DNA from: Palleronia rufa
GTDB taxonomy: Bacteria > Pseudomonadota > Alphaproteobacteria > Rhodobacterales > Rhodobacteraceae
Length of the DNA stretch: 64,000 nucleotides
Reading direction: 5' to 3'
Assembly: GCF_000743715.1 (NCBI RefSeq)
Contig: NZ_JQEY01000002.1
Span: 263,620 to 327,619, forward strand
The number at the start of each line of letters is the position of its first letter. The stretch's first letter is position 1. The notes under the pieces are model-generated. The model saw nothing but the letters and a program-made list of their open reading frames with translations, was not told where the DNA came from and did not search any database. Positions 27,941-36,850 of the stretch are shown in pieces. A program made the position numbers and the translations under genes.

Positions 27941-28165
27941 TCATGCGCGCTCCAATGCCGCGATCCGGTCGTCGGCCTGCGACCTGGTGAGGTTGCCGTC
28001 GAACGCCTCATCGTGCTTTTCGCACAGATCTCTCAGCCTTGCGGCCTGGACCTCTGTCATCGGCTCGTCCCCGGCCGCGGCCTCATCGCCGCCCACGACG
28101 GCACCTCCGACCGGGAAACCGGCGGCGGGAGGGGCCTGGTTGGCGGGTTTGTCTTCGTCGGACAT
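27941..28165 (-). CDS. DUF3072 family protein (copy B)
   Basis: 74 residues from ATG 28165, which has an AAAGGAG ribosome binding site. The C-terminal segment MTEVQAARLRDLCEKHDEAF and on to RIAALERA aligns with copy A (shared MT..QA..L..LCE...E.FD..L....A..RI.AL). The N-terminus is Ala/Pro/Gly-rich and disordered. The two genes lie in tandem 63 bp apart, indicating local duplication. An earlier ATG at 28189 is open but lacks a ribosome binding site. Confidence 0.82.
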   Translation of the reverse strand: MSDEDKPANQAPPAAGFPVGGAVVGGDEAAAGDEPMTEVQAARLRDLCEKHDEAFDGNLTRSQADDRIAALERA

Positions 28166-28248
28166 CACGCGTCTCCTTTCGGGGATCAATGACCGGAACG
28201 GCCCGTCGGTTCCCGCTTGCCAAGGTCCGGGTGCCGCCGCACCATGCC

Positions 28249-28647
28249 ATGATGGATGACCTGATCGCCGCCGCCGCGGCCGTTCGGCTTAATGCCCACG
28301 CGCCCTATTCCGGCTTCAAGGTCGGGGCGGCCCTGCGCACAGCGGATGGCCGGGTTTTTGCCGGCTGCAACGTCGAGAACGTCGCCTACCCCGAGGGCAC
28401 CTGCGCCGAGGCGGGCGCCATCGCGGCGATGGTGGCTGCGGGCGCGCGCGACATCGCGGAAGTCGCCGTCATCGCCGATAGCCCCAGCCCGGTGCCGCCC
28501 TGCGGCGGATGCCGCCAGAAGCTGGCCGAATTCGCCGCCCCCGACGTCAGGGTAGTGCTGGCGAGCGTCTCCGGTCAGCGGTCGGAAACCTGCGTGCGCG
28601 ACCTGCTGCCGGGGGCGTTCGCCGCGGGCCACATGGACGCCCGGTGA
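28249..28647 (+). CDS. cdd: Cytidine deaminase
   Basis: 132 residues, the small homotetrameric type. It deaminates cytidine and deoxycytidine. The zinc site is visible: Cys52 and Glu54 in TCAEAGAI, Cys85 and Cys88 in PCGGC. Two adjacent Met codons (28249, 28252) are both possible starts. First gene of a salvage operon; the last 4 bp overlap the deoA GTG start. Divergent from the DUF3072 genes. Confidence 0.95.
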   Translation: MMDDLIAAAAAVRLNAHAPYSGFKVGAALRTADGRVFAGCNVENVAYPEGTCAEAGAIAAMVAAGARDIAEVAVIADSPSPVPPCGGCRQKLAEFAAPDVRVVLASVSGQRSETCVRDLLPGAFAAGHMDAR

Positions 28648-29939
28648 GAACGGTCGACCTGCTTGCGGACCTGCGCGCGGGCCGCACTCCGGCGCCGGAG
28701 GCGCTGGGCGCCTTCGCGGCCGGTCTGGCCTCCGGCGCGGTCAGCGACGCGCAGGCGGGCGCCTTCGCCATGGCGGTCTGCTGCGGAAACGGTCTGGGAG
28801 AGGCCGGTCGGGTGGCCCTGACCCTTGCAATGGCCGGCAGCGGGACGCAGCTCGGCTGGGATCTGGACGGGCCGGTGGTGGACAAGCATTCCACCGGCGG
28901 CGTGGGCGATCCGGTGTCATTGGTGCTGGCGCCGATGCTGGCGGCCTGCGGGACCTATGTGCCGATGATCTCCGGCCGGGGGCTGGGGCATACCGGCGGC
29001 ACGCTCGACAAGCTGGAGGCAATCCCCGGCGTCTGCTGTGAGGTGCCGGCGGCCGCATTCCGCGCCATGGTCGGGCGCCAGGGGCTGGCCATCGTCGCGG
29101 CCGGCGACGGGATCGCGCCGGCGGACCGGAGGCTCTACGCCGTGCGCGATGTGACCGCGACCGTGGACCAGATCGACCTCATCACCGCGTCGATTCTGTC
29201 CAAGAAGCTGGCGGCCGGGCTGGACGCGCTGGTGCTGGACGTCAAGGCCGGACGCGGGGCGTTCATGGCCGACCGCGCGGCGGCGGCCGCGCTGGCCCGC
29301 GCGCTGGTCGGCACGGCGCGCGGCGCGGGCTGCCCGACGACGGCGCTGGTCACCGCGATGGACGCGCCGCTGGCACCCGCCTGCGGCAACGCGCTGGAAA
29401 TCGCGGCGGTGATGGAGGCGCTGCGCGGAGAAGGCGGCGGGCCGCTCACCGACGTGGCGCTGGCGCTGGGGGTGGAACTGCTGGGTCTGGTCGGCATCGA
29501 CGGTGCGCAGGACCGTCTTGAGCGCGCTCTGGCCTCCGGCGCGGCGCTGGAGCGGTTCGCCGCAATGGTGGCGGCGCTGGGCGGGCCGTCGGATTTCGCC
29601 GAGCGTTCCGCGGACCACCTGCCCGCGGCGCCGGTCGTGCGGATGGTGGCGGCGAAAGCGCCGTGCCACGTGACGGGCATCGACGGCGCGGCGCTGGGGC
29701 GCTGCGTTGCGGAACTGGGTGGCGGTCGGCGGCGGGAGGGCGACCGGATCGACCCGGCCGTGGGTCTGGACGCCATCGCGCGGATCGGCGCCGCGCTGGC
29801 GGCAGGCGATCCGCTCTGCCGCATCCACGCGGCCAGCCAGGCCGATGCCGACCGCGCCGAGGCGCTTGTCCGGTCCGCCATGCAGACCGGCACCGATGCG
29901 CCCCCGCCGCAAGATCTGATTCTGGAGCGGATCGCATGA
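28644..29939 (+). CDS. deoA: Thymidine phosphorylase
   Basis: 431 residues. It phosphorolyses thymidine/deoxyuridine to base and deoxyribose-1-phosphate. KHSTGGVGD (phosphate loop) and SGRGLGHTGGTLDKLEAIPG (pyrimidine site) are intact. It begins with GTG (GTGA overlap with the cdd stop); upstream in-frame codons belong to the cdd region. It ends with an ATGA overlap to deoB. Confidence 0.96.
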   Translation: MRTVDLLADLRAGRTPAPEALGAFAAGLASGAVSDAQAGAFAMAVCCGNGLGEAGRVALTLAMAGSGTQLGWDLDGPVVDKHSTGGVGDPVSLVLAPMLAACGTYVPMISGRGLGHTGGTLDKLEAIPGVCCEVPAAAFRAMVGRQGLAIVAAGDGIAPADRRLYAVRDVTATVDQIDLITASILSKKLAAGLDALVLDVKAGRGAFMADRAAAAALARALVGTARGAGCPTTALVTAMDAPLAPACGNALEIAAVMEALRGEGGGPLTDVALALGVELLGLVGIDGAQDRLERALASGAALERFAAMVAALGGPSDFAERSADHLPAAPVVRMVAAKAPCHVTGIDGAALGRCVAELGGGRRREGDRIDPAVGLDAIARIGAALAAGDPLCRIHAASQADADRAEALVRSAMQTGTDAPPPQDLILERIA

Positions 29940-31117
29940 CCGGACGCGCGTTTCTCGTGGTCCTGGATTCCGTCGGCATCGGCGGCGCGCCCGATGCTGC
30001 GGCATTCGACGACGCCGGGGCGAACACCGTGGGTCATATCGCCCGGGCGCTGGCCGGCACCGACCGGCCGCTTGCGCTGCCCAACCTCGACCGGCTGGGG
30101 CTGGGGCGGGCGGTGACGCTCGCCTCCGGTCTCGACGCGCCGGGGCTGGGCGCGGAGCCGCACGGTCTCTGGGGCGCCGCGACAGAGGTCTCCCTGGGCA
30201 AGGACACGCCGTCGGGGCACTGGGAGCTGGCCGGGCTGCCAGTGCCGTGGGAGTGGACGTTCTTCCCGCGCCAGACTCCGTGCTTCTCGGATCGGCTTGT
30301 CGCCCGGGTCTGCGAACTGGCGGGCAGCGACGGGATCCTCGGTAACCGTCACGCCAGCGGCACCAATATCATAGAAGAGGAGGGCGCCGCGCATATCCGG
30401 ACCGGTCGGCCGATCTGCTACACCTCCACCGACAGCGTGTTCCAGATCGCCGCCCATGAGGAGGCGTTCGGCCTCGACCGGCTGCTGGACCTGTGCGCCG
30501 CCCTCGCGCCGGAACTGCACGCCAGACGGGTCGGCCGGGTGATCGCGCGGCCGTTCCTGGGATCGGAACGGGCGGGCTGGACAAGGACGTCCAACCGGCG
30601 GGACTTTGCCATCGCGCCGCCCGCGCCGACCCTGTGCGACTGGGCCAGAGCGTCCGGGCGGCCGGTCCATTCGGTGGGCAAGATTGGCGATATCTTCTCG
30701 ATGCGGGGGATCGATACCAGGGTAAAGGGCACCGACGCGGAGCTGGTCGAGGCGCTGGCCGCCAGGATCGACAGCGCCGAGCCGGGGTCGCTGACCTTTG
30801 CCAATCTGGTGGAGTTCGACAGCCTCTATGGCCACCGCCGCGATCCGGTGGGATACGGGCGGCATCTTGAGTGGTTCGACGGCCAGATGCCACGTCTGAT
30901 CGCCGGGCTGCGGGAGGGGGATATGATGCTCATCACCGCCGACCACGGCAACGATCCCACCTTCCGCGGCACGGATCACACCCGCGAACGGGTGCCGGTG
31001 CTTGTCGCCGGGCGCGGCGCCGGTCCGCTGGGCCAGGTGGCGTTCGTGGACGTGGCGGCCAGCGTCGCGGCGCACCTGGGCCTGACGGAACGCGGCCCCG
31101 GACGGAGTTTCCTGTGA
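29936..31117 (+). CDS. deoB: Phosphopentomutase
   Basis: 393 residues. It interconverts (deoxy)ribose-1- and -5-phosphate, passing the product of DeoA into central metabolism. It belongs to the alkaline phosphatase superfamily: DSVGIGGAPDA with the metal-binding Asp near the N-terminus, DTPSGHWE containing the phosphorylated Thr, SVGKIGDIF, and DHGNDPTFRGTDHTRE near the C-terminus. It overlaps deoA by 4 bp and add by 4 bp (GTGA). Confidence 0.96.
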   Translation: MTGRAFLVVLDSVGIGGAPDAAAFDDAGANTVGHIARALAGTDRPLALPNLDRLGLGRAVTLASGLDAPGLGAEPHGLWGAATEVSLGKDTPSGHWELAGLPVPWEWTFFPRQTPCFSDRLVARVCELAGSDGILGNRHASGTNIIEEEGAAHIRTGRPICYTSTDSVFQIAAHEEAFGLDRLLDLCAALAPELHARRVGRVIARPFLGSERAGWTRTSNRRDFAIAPPAPTLCDWARASGRPVHSVGKIGDIFSMRGIDTRVKGTDAELVEALAARIDSAEPGSLTFANLVEFDSLYGHRRDPVGYGRHLEWFDGQMPRLIAGLREGDMMLITADHGNDPTFRGTDHTRERVPVLVAGRGAGPLGQVAFVDVAASVAAHLGLTERGPGRSFL

Positions 31118-32091
31118 GCGACCTTCCAAAGATCGAGCTGCACCTGCATCTGGAAGGCGCGGCGCCGCCCGATCTGGTGCGCGCCCTGGCCCGCGAGAAG
31201 TCCGTGGACCTGTCTGGTCTGTTCGACGCGGACGGCGGCGGCTACCGCTACGACGGGTTTCTCGACTTCCTGCGCGTCTATGAGGGTGCGACAAGCGTGT
31301 TGCGGAGCCCTGAGGACTACGCCCGGCTGACGCGTGTCGTGCTGGAACGCTCGGCAGAGACCGGCGTGATCTATACCGAGGCGTTTCTAAGCCCGGATTT
31401 CTGCGGCGGGCGGGACCCGTCCGCCTGGCGCGACTACCTGGCCGCGATCCGGGAGGCCGCCGGGACGGCGCGGCGCGACTTCGGAATCGACATGCGCGCC
31501 ATCGTCACCTGCATCCGCCATTTCGGCCCCGACAAGGCCCGCGAAACCGCGCTCTGCGCCGCGGAGACCGCCGGCGACTTCGTCACCGGTTTCGGCATGG
31601 GCGGCGACGAGGGCCGCGGGCGGCAGGGCGATTTCGCCTATGCCTTCGACATGGCGCGGGAGGCGGGCCTGCGGCTGACCACCCATGCCGGGGAGTGGGC
31701 CGGGCCCGACAGCGTGCGTCAGGCGCTGGACGATCTGCGGGTCGAACGGATCGGCCATGGCGTGCGCGCCGTCGAGGATGCGGCGCTGGTGGACCGGCTT
31801 GCCGGCGACGGAATCGTGCTGGAGGTCTGCCCCGGGTCGAACGTGGCGCTGGGTCTCTATCGCTGGGCGACGCATCCGATAGAGACGCTGCGCGCGGCGG
31901 GGGTGAAGGTCACCGTGTCCACCGACGACCCGCCGTTCTTCCACACCGACATGGGCCACGAATACGACCGCCTGGCGGAAACATTCGGCTGGGACGACGA
32001 TGCCTTCCGCGAGATCGCGCGGGTTGCCGCCCGCGCGGCGTTCTGCGACGACAGGACCCGTCAGGAATTGCTGGAAAGGATCGACCGATGA
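31114..32091 (+). CDS. add: Adenosine deaminase
   Basis: 325 residues, AMP/adenosine deaminase superfamily. Zinc ligands His10 and His12 (ELHLHLEG), a His in THAGEW and an Asp in [14 protein letters not shown] carries the catalytic His. It is annotated as adenosine deaminase by similarity; adenine deaminases are close relatives, so the exact substrate is probable and not certain. It starts with GTG overlapping deoB and ends overlapping upp by 4 bp. Confidence 0.9.
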   Translation: MSDLPKIELHLHLEGAAPPDLVRALAREKSVDLSGLFDADGGGYRYDGFLDFLRVYEGATSVLRSPEDYARLTRVVLERSAETGVIYTEAFLSPDFCGGRDPSAWRDYLAAIREAAGTARRDFGIDMRAIVTCIRHFGPDKARETALCAAETAGDFVTGFGMGGDEGRGRQGDFAYAFDMAREAGLRLTTHAGEWAGPDSVRQALDDLRVERIGHGVRAVEDAALVDRLAGDGIVLEVCPGSNVALGLYRWATHPIETLRAAGVKVTVSTDDPPFFHTDMGHEYDRLAETFGWDDDAFREIARVAARAAFCDDRTRQELLERIDR

Positions 32092-32720
32092 CCGAGCATC
32101 TCCAGGTCGTCACCCACCCGCTGGTGCAGCACAAGCTGACGATCATGCGCGACAAGCGCACCCCCACCGCCGTATTCCGCCAGCTCCTGCGCGAGATCAG
32201 CCAGCTTCTGGCCTATGAGATCACCCGCGACCTGCCGGTGACCACCACGACGATCGAGACCCCCCTGACCGAGATGGAGGCCCCAACGCTCGCCGGTCGA
32301 AAGCTGGCGCTGGTGTCGATCCTGCGGGCCGGGAACGGACTTCTGGACGGGATGCTGGACCTCATCCCCTCGGCGCGGGTCGGGTTCGTCGGACTCTACC
32401 GGGATGAGGAGACGCTGAAGCCGGTGGAGTATTATTTCAAGGTTCCGGCTGAACTGGACAGACGTGTGGTCATCGCGGTGGACCCGATGCTTGCCACCGG
32501 CAATTCGTCTGTCGCGGCGATCTCCCGGCTGAAGGAGGCCGGGGCGACGGACATCCGCTTTCTCTGCCTTCTGGCCTCACCCGAAGGGGTGCAGAGGATG
32601 AAGGAGGCACATCCCGACGTGCCGATCGTCACAGCGGCGTTGGATGAGCGTCTGAACGGTCAGGGCTACATCGTTCCGGGTCTGGGCGATGCCGGGGACC
32701 GGATGTTCGGCACCAAGTGA
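32088..32720 (+). CDS. upp: Uracil phosphoribosyltransferase
   Basis: 210 residues, standard length. It converts uracil and PRPP to UMP. The PRPP loop [11 protein letters not shown] and the uracil-binding C-terminus [18 protein letters not shown] are conserved. Last gene of the cdd-deoA-deoB-add-upp set, whose members overlap one another by 4 bp; together they salvage nucleosides to UMP and pentose phosphate. Confidence 0.97.
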   Translation: MTEHLQVVTHPLVQHKLTIMRDKRTPTAVFRQLLREISQLLAYEITRDLPVTTTTIETPLTEMEAPTLAGRKLALVSILRAGNGLLDGMLDLIPSARVGFVGLYRDEETLKPVEYYFKVPAELDRRVVIAVDPMLATGNSSVAAISRLKEAGATDIRFLCLLASPEGVQRMKEAHPDVPIVTAALDERLNGQGYIVPGLGDAGDRMFGTK

Positions 32721-32785
32721 CGGCGCTTGTTCCGGGCGGCGGTCTGGGCCAAGCTGGGAGTCGGTCCACGTCCGGGGGGAATGGG

Positions 32786-33373
32786 ATGTTCACGTCGGTC
32801 AAGTCGTTCAGGCTGCTGTCTGCGCTGCTGCTCTCCGTCCTTGCCACGCCGGGACTGGCGCAGATCAACACGCCCCCGGCCGGCTATTCGGGGACGCGGT
32901 TCGTCGATGCCGACGGCTGCGTCTATGTCCGCGCGGGCGCGGCGTCCTGGACCCTGTCGCGCGATGCGGAGGGCCGGGCGCAGTGCGGCGGCACGCCGAC
33001 CCGGTTCGTGGCAAGCAACCCGCAGACCTTCCGCACGACCGTGACACCGCGGCGGGTGCCCCAGTCACGTCGCATGGTTCCGGCGGATACCGTCCCGCGG
33101 GGCTACAAGCGCGCCTGGACGGACGGGCGTCTTAACCCCTACGCGGGGCGGCAGCTTCTGTCGGGGGCGCTGCAGACGTCTCTGGTCTGGACCCAGACCG
33201 TGCCGCGGCGGCTCAAGACCCAGGACGGGCGCGATGCGACGCATGAGTACAATTATCTGATCTTTCCGTACACCGACTACGCGGCGCAGCGGGCGGCTCT
33301 CGCCTCCGGGCGCTACGTGACCGTCCGGACCCGCGCGGGCCAGCAGATCGTTCCGCGGGTCCCGCCGCAATAG
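32786..33373 (+). CDS. Secreted protein, Rhodobacterales SPOR-protein-like
   Basis: 195 residues with a signal peptide (MFTSVKSFRLLSALLLSVLA, cleavage after GLAQ). The mature N-terminus NTPPAGYSGTRFVDADGCVY resembles the front part of SPOR-domain proteins of roseobacters, but I see no canonical SPOR repeat. GRLNPYAG near the middle is also seen in that group. The function is unknown; a cell-envelope location is inferred. A GTG at 32717 overlapping the upp stop is an alternative start but would lengthen the signal peptide oddly. GGGGGGA precedes 32786. Confidence 0.75.
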   Translation: MFTSVKSFRLLSALLLSVLATPGLAQINTPPAGYSGTRFVDADGCVYVRAGAASWTLSRDAEGRAQCGGTPTRFVASNPQTFRTTVTPRRVPQSRRMVPADTVPRGYKRAWTDGRLNPYAGRQLLSGALQTSLVWTQTVPRRLKTQDGRDATHEYNYLIFPYTDYAAQRAALASGRYVTVRTRAGQQIVPRVPPQ

Positions 33374-33388
33374 GGCGACGGCGGCCGG

Positions 33389-34402
33389 TCACGCGCCGCA
33401 GACGCTCTGAAGCGCGACCCATTGCCCGTCCGACAGGATCGGCGGATCGGTCTGCGCCGCGGGGCCGGACCTGGCCGGACCCGGCACGCCGGTGCCGGTG
33501 AGATCGCGCGCCCGGGCATAGGGCGTCAGAGACACGCCGGCGCGCGCGAACCTGGCGGCAAGCGCGGTAGCATCTGCCTCTGGTTGCGGAGTCGAAAAGA
33601 TCCGTTCGGCATAGGCGGACAGCTTTTCGGCCGGAACTTCGCCTCGGGTGAGCAGACCGACCGCCGTGCGTGGCCCGGTCAGGCGGATGAGGCGGCCCAT
33701 CGGATCGTCGGTATCGGCGCGGGCCAGGGCGGCAAGCACGTAGCCGGCCACCTCTTCGGGGCCATCGTAATCCTCGATCAGCGCGCGGTCCACGACGACC
33801 GTCCGGCCCGGCAGCAGCGCGGCGCCGGCCATCCCGCCGGGCAGCACGACGATCCGGCCGCCGCCGGCCCCGAGCAGCCGGCGCGCGAGCGCGTCGAGCG
33901 GCGCCCGGGCGGATTCGTTTCGGCAGGGCGCACCGGCAAGCCCGGTCAGCTGCTCCAGAAGGCGGGCGCCGGTGTCGGCGCGGATTGCCGGCGGCACCGC
34001 CTGGGCGGCGTGGCGCATCAGTGCCTCGGGCAGCCAGACCGCCCCCGCGACGACAAGCCCGGCCATCGCCAGGGACAGGACGGCAACGCGTACCCGACCC
34101 CGGCGCGGGCTGCGGCGCGCGACCGACATGCGGACCCGCTCGATCGCGCCGATCATCGTGGCGTCGTCGATTTCCAGCGTTTCCCTGGCCTCGGATCCCG
34201 GCGCGTAGATGGCCGGAACCGCTCCGGGATTGCGCCGCTCGATAGCCGAAAGGGACCAGTGCGCAAGGGGCCGCTCGTCCGGCGCCACGATGGCAAGGGT
34301 AGCGTCCCCGACCGACACGATGACTTCGCGCCGCTTCTGATAGGACGAGGGCCGCCAGAGCGCCGGTGCCTCCAGCCGCTCGAAATCCGTCAGTGCGGTC
34401 AT
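33389..34402 (-). CDS. Membrane protein with degenerate M48-like peptidase domain
   Basis: 337 residues. One transmembrane segment at about 104-124 and a C-terminal domain at about 180-240, where RIVVLPGGMAGA...GRTVVVDRALIEDYDGPEEVAGYVLAALARAD follows the pattern of M48 metallopeptidases. The position expected to hold HExxH reads LAALARA, so the zinc site is missing. No function is known; a pseudo-peptidase role is inferred from the pattern only. Convergent with the secreted protein gene. Confidence 0.65.
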   Translation of the reverse strand: MTALTDFERLEAPALWRPSSYQKRREVIVSVGDATLAIVAPDERPLAHWSLSAIERRNPGAVPAIYAPGSEARETLEIDDATMIGAIERVRMSVARRSPRRGRVRVAVLSLAMAGLVVAGAVWLPEALMRHAAQAVPPAIRADTGARLLEQLTGLAGAPCRNESARAPLDALARRLLGAGGGRIVVLPGGMAGAALLPGRTVVVDRALIEDYDGPEEVAGYVLAALARADTDDPMGRLIRLTGPRTAVGLLTRGEVPAEKLSAYAERIFSTPQPEADATALAARFARAGVSLTPYARARDLTGTGVPGPARSGPAAQTDPPILSDGQWVALQSVCGA

Positions 34403-34484
34403 TGCCGATGCCGCGGCACGGGGCCGCCTCGCTCTTGCCTCTGATCGGCAAGTTTATGCCGGCGCCGCCGCTCCGGCAACACGG

Positions 34485-36104
34485 CTAACCGAACCGCTTG
34501 CGCAGCTCGTATTTCTGGACCTTGCCGGTCGATGTCTTGGGAAGCTCCTCGAAGATCACCTCCTTGGGAGTCTTGAACCCGGCCAGCCGCTCCCGCACGT
34601 AGGAGATGATCTCTTCGGCGGTCGCATCCTTGCCGTCCTTCAGTTCCACGAAGGCGCAGGGCACCTCGCCCCATTTATCGTCCGGCTTGGCCACCACCGC
34701 GCAGAGCGACACCGCCGGATGCCCCGCGACGCAGCCTTCGACCTCGATGGAGGAGATGTTCTCGCCGCCGGAGATGATGATGTCCTTGGCCCGGTCCGCG
34801 ATCTTGATGTACCCGTCCGGGTGCTGCACGGCCAGATCTCCGGTCATGTACCAGCCGTTGCGGAACGCCTTCGCGGTCTCGTCCGGGCTGCGGTAATAGC
34901 CCTTCATCAGGCCGTTGCCGCGCATCCCGATCTCGCCTTGGGTCGTTCCGTCCCAGGGCACCGGGGTGCCGTCCTCTGCCAGCACCATGATCTCTTCGTT
35001 CATCGGCATGGGCACGCCCTGGCGGCTCTTCCTGTCGGTGCGCCCGTCGCGATCCAGCCCGTCCCAGTCCGGGTTCCAGGTACATTCGGTGGCCGGACCG
35101 TAGCTTTCGGTCAGACCGTAGACATGGGTGACGTTGAAGCCGATCTCCTCGATGGCGCGGAGCGTGGAGGGGGGCGGCGGGGCGGCGGCGACGAAGACCT
35201 CCACCGTGCCGGGCAGATCGCGCCGCTCATCGTCCTTTGCGTTGATGAGCGAGTTCAGGATGATCGGCGCACCGCCGAAATGCGTGGCGCCCTTGTCCGC
35301 GATGGCATCGTAGATGTTCCTGGCGGTGATGTCGCGGCAGCAGATCACCGGACCGCCCAGGGCCGGCATCATCCAGGTGTGGGTCCAGCAGTTGCAGTGA
35401 AACAGCGGCACGATGGTCAGCAGCCGCGAATACATGGTCATCCGCCATGAGATCGGCGTGGCCAGCGTGCAGAGATAGGCGCCGCGGTGATGGTAGACGA
35501 CGCCCTTGGGCCGGCCCGTGGTCCCGGACGTGTAGTTGAGCGCGATGCTCTCCCACTCGTCCTGCGGCATGACCCAGTCGGCCTGGGGGTCGCCCCCGTC
35601 CAGAAGGTCCTCCCAGGTCGTGTGACGCCCCGAGGGCCGGTGACCCGGATTGGGGTCCGCGACCTCGATGATGCGGGGGGCCTTTCCCTGCATGGTCGCG
35701 CAGGCCTTTTCGGCAAGGTCCAGGAACACGCTGTCGGCGATCAGAACTTTGGCCTGCCCGTGGTCGAGGATGTAGGCGACCGTGCCCGCGTCGAGCCTGA
35801 TGTTGATCGTGTTGATGACGGCCCCCGCCGCGGGGACGCCGAAGGTGGCGATGGCATGGGCCGCGATATTGGGCATCAGCGTGGCCACGACATCGCCCGG
35901 ATCCACCCCCAGATCGGTCAGCCCCGACGCCAGCCGCGTGCAATCGGCGTGAAATTCCCTATAGGTCCAGTGCCGTTCCCGGTCGATCAGCGCATCGCGG
36001 TCTGCAAAGACGGTGCGGGCGCGCCGCAGATGCGACAGCGGCGTAAGGGGCAGATGGTTGGCTTCGGTCTTGTCCAGTCCGGTTTCGTCGTCCATCCAGC
36101 CCAT
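34485..36104 (-). CDS. AMP-dependent acyl-CoA synthetase (AAE-like)
   Basis: 539 residues, ANL superfamily. The P-loop YTSGTTGRPKGV, YGLTESYGP and the late YMTGDLAV...DRAKDIIISGGENIS motifs are complete; the conserved C-terminal Lys lies in KTSTGKVQKYEL. It resembles the acyl-activating enzyme (AAE) group that uses short or medium fatty acids. The exact acid is unknown, and the sequence does not look like the DMSP enzyme DmdB. GGGGAGGA precedes the ATG. Divergent from the sulfotransferase-like gene by 63 bp, and upstream of the fatty-acid degradation block. Confidence 0.9.
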   Translation of the reverse strand: MGWMDDETGLDKTEANHLPLTPLSHLRRARTVFADRDALIDRERHWTYREFHADCTRLASGLTDLGVDPGDVVATLMPNIAAHAIATFGVPAAGAVINTINIRLDAGTVAYILDHGQAKVLIADSVFLDLAEKACATMQGKAPRIIEVADPNPGHRPSGRHTTWEDLLDGGDPQADWVMPQDEWESIALNYTSGTTGRPKGVVYHHRGAYLCTLATPISWRMTMYSRLLTIVPLFHCNCWTHTWMMPALGGPVICCRDITARNIYDAIADKGATHFGGAPIILNSLINAKDDERRDLPGTVEVFVAAAPPPPSTLRAIEEIGFNVTHVYGLTESYGPATECTWNPDWDGLDRDGRTDRKSRQGVPMPMNEEIMVLAEDGTPVPWDGTTQGEIGMRGNGLMKGYYRSPDETAKAFRNGWYMTGDLAVQHPDGYIKIADRAKDIIISGGENISSIEVEGCVAGHPAVSLCAVVAKPDDKWGEVPCAFVELKDGKDATAEEIISYVRERLAGFKTPKEVIFEELPKTSTGKVQKYELRKRFG

Positions 36105-36167
36105 CGCACGATCCTCCCCTGTCGGTACGGGATGAAAGATAGCTCTGGAACATGCGATGACAGGCCC

Positions 36168-36818
36168 ATGATCATCTCAACGGGACGGCGATACATCTTC
36201 GTGCATATTCCCAAGACCGGCGGCACGTCCCTGGCCGCGGCCCTGGAGTCGCGGGCGATGCGCGACGACATCCTGATCGGGGACACGCCGAAGGCGCTGC
36301 GCCGCCGCGCACGCGTGCGGCGCCTGGAGGCGCGCGGGCGGCTCTGGAAACACGCGCGGCTGGCCGATGTCGACGGGGTCCTGTCGCCCGACCAGATCGC
36401 CGCGATGCGCGTGGTGACCCTGGTGCGCAACCCGTGGGACAGGATGGTCAGCTACTATCACTGGCTCAGGGCGCAACGCTTCGATCATCCCGCCGTGGGA
36501 CGGGCGGGGGCGCTTGGGTTCAGCGCCTTCGTGCTGCATCCCGACACGCAGGCGGAGATGGAAAACGACACCGTGGACCGCTACCTGACCATGGCCGACG
36601 GACGGGTGGCCCGGGCCGACGCGATCCGCATAGAGCATCTGGAGGCCGACATGGCGGGGTTTCGCGCGCATCTGGGGTTCGACCCGGCGCCGGGGCGGCT
36701 GAACGTGTCGGACCGGCCCCGGGGCTATGCAGACGCCTACGACGCCGAGGCCCGGAAGAGCGTCGGACGGCTGTTCGCAGAGGATATCGCGCGGTTCGGC
36801 TACCGGTTCGAGGGGTGA
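36168..36818 (+). CDS. Sulfotransferase family protein
   Basis: 216 residues. IPKTGGTSL near the N-terminus is the 5'-phosphosulfate loop, and RNPWDRMVSYYHW the 3'-phosphate-binding segment, of PAPS-dependent sulfotransferases (Sulfotransfer_2-like). No signal peptide. The acceptor is unknown; membrane polysaccharides or lipids are common targets. ATG 36168 (MIISTGRRYIFVHIPK) is well placed although the frame is open far upstream. Divergently placed from the acyl-CoA ligase. Confidence 0.82.
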   Translation: MIISTGRRYIFVHIPKTGGTSLAAALESRAMRDDILIGDTPKALRRRARVRRLEARGRLWKHARLADVDGVLSPDQIAAMRVVTLVRNPWDRMVSYYHWLRAQRFDHPAVGRAGALGFSAFVLHPDTQAEMENDTVDRYLTMADGRVARADAIRIEHLEADMAGFRAHLGFDPAPGRLNVSDRPRGYADAYDAEARKSVGRLFAEDIARFGYRFEG

Positions 36819-36850
36819 TCCGGCCGGGTGGGGGACCCGGCCGGACCCAG

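Noticed and set aside
34485-36104. Calling the acyl-CoA ligase DmdB of the DMSP pathway
   Set aside because: The N-terminus and motif spacing look closer to the AAE acyl-activating group; no other dmd gene is adjacent.
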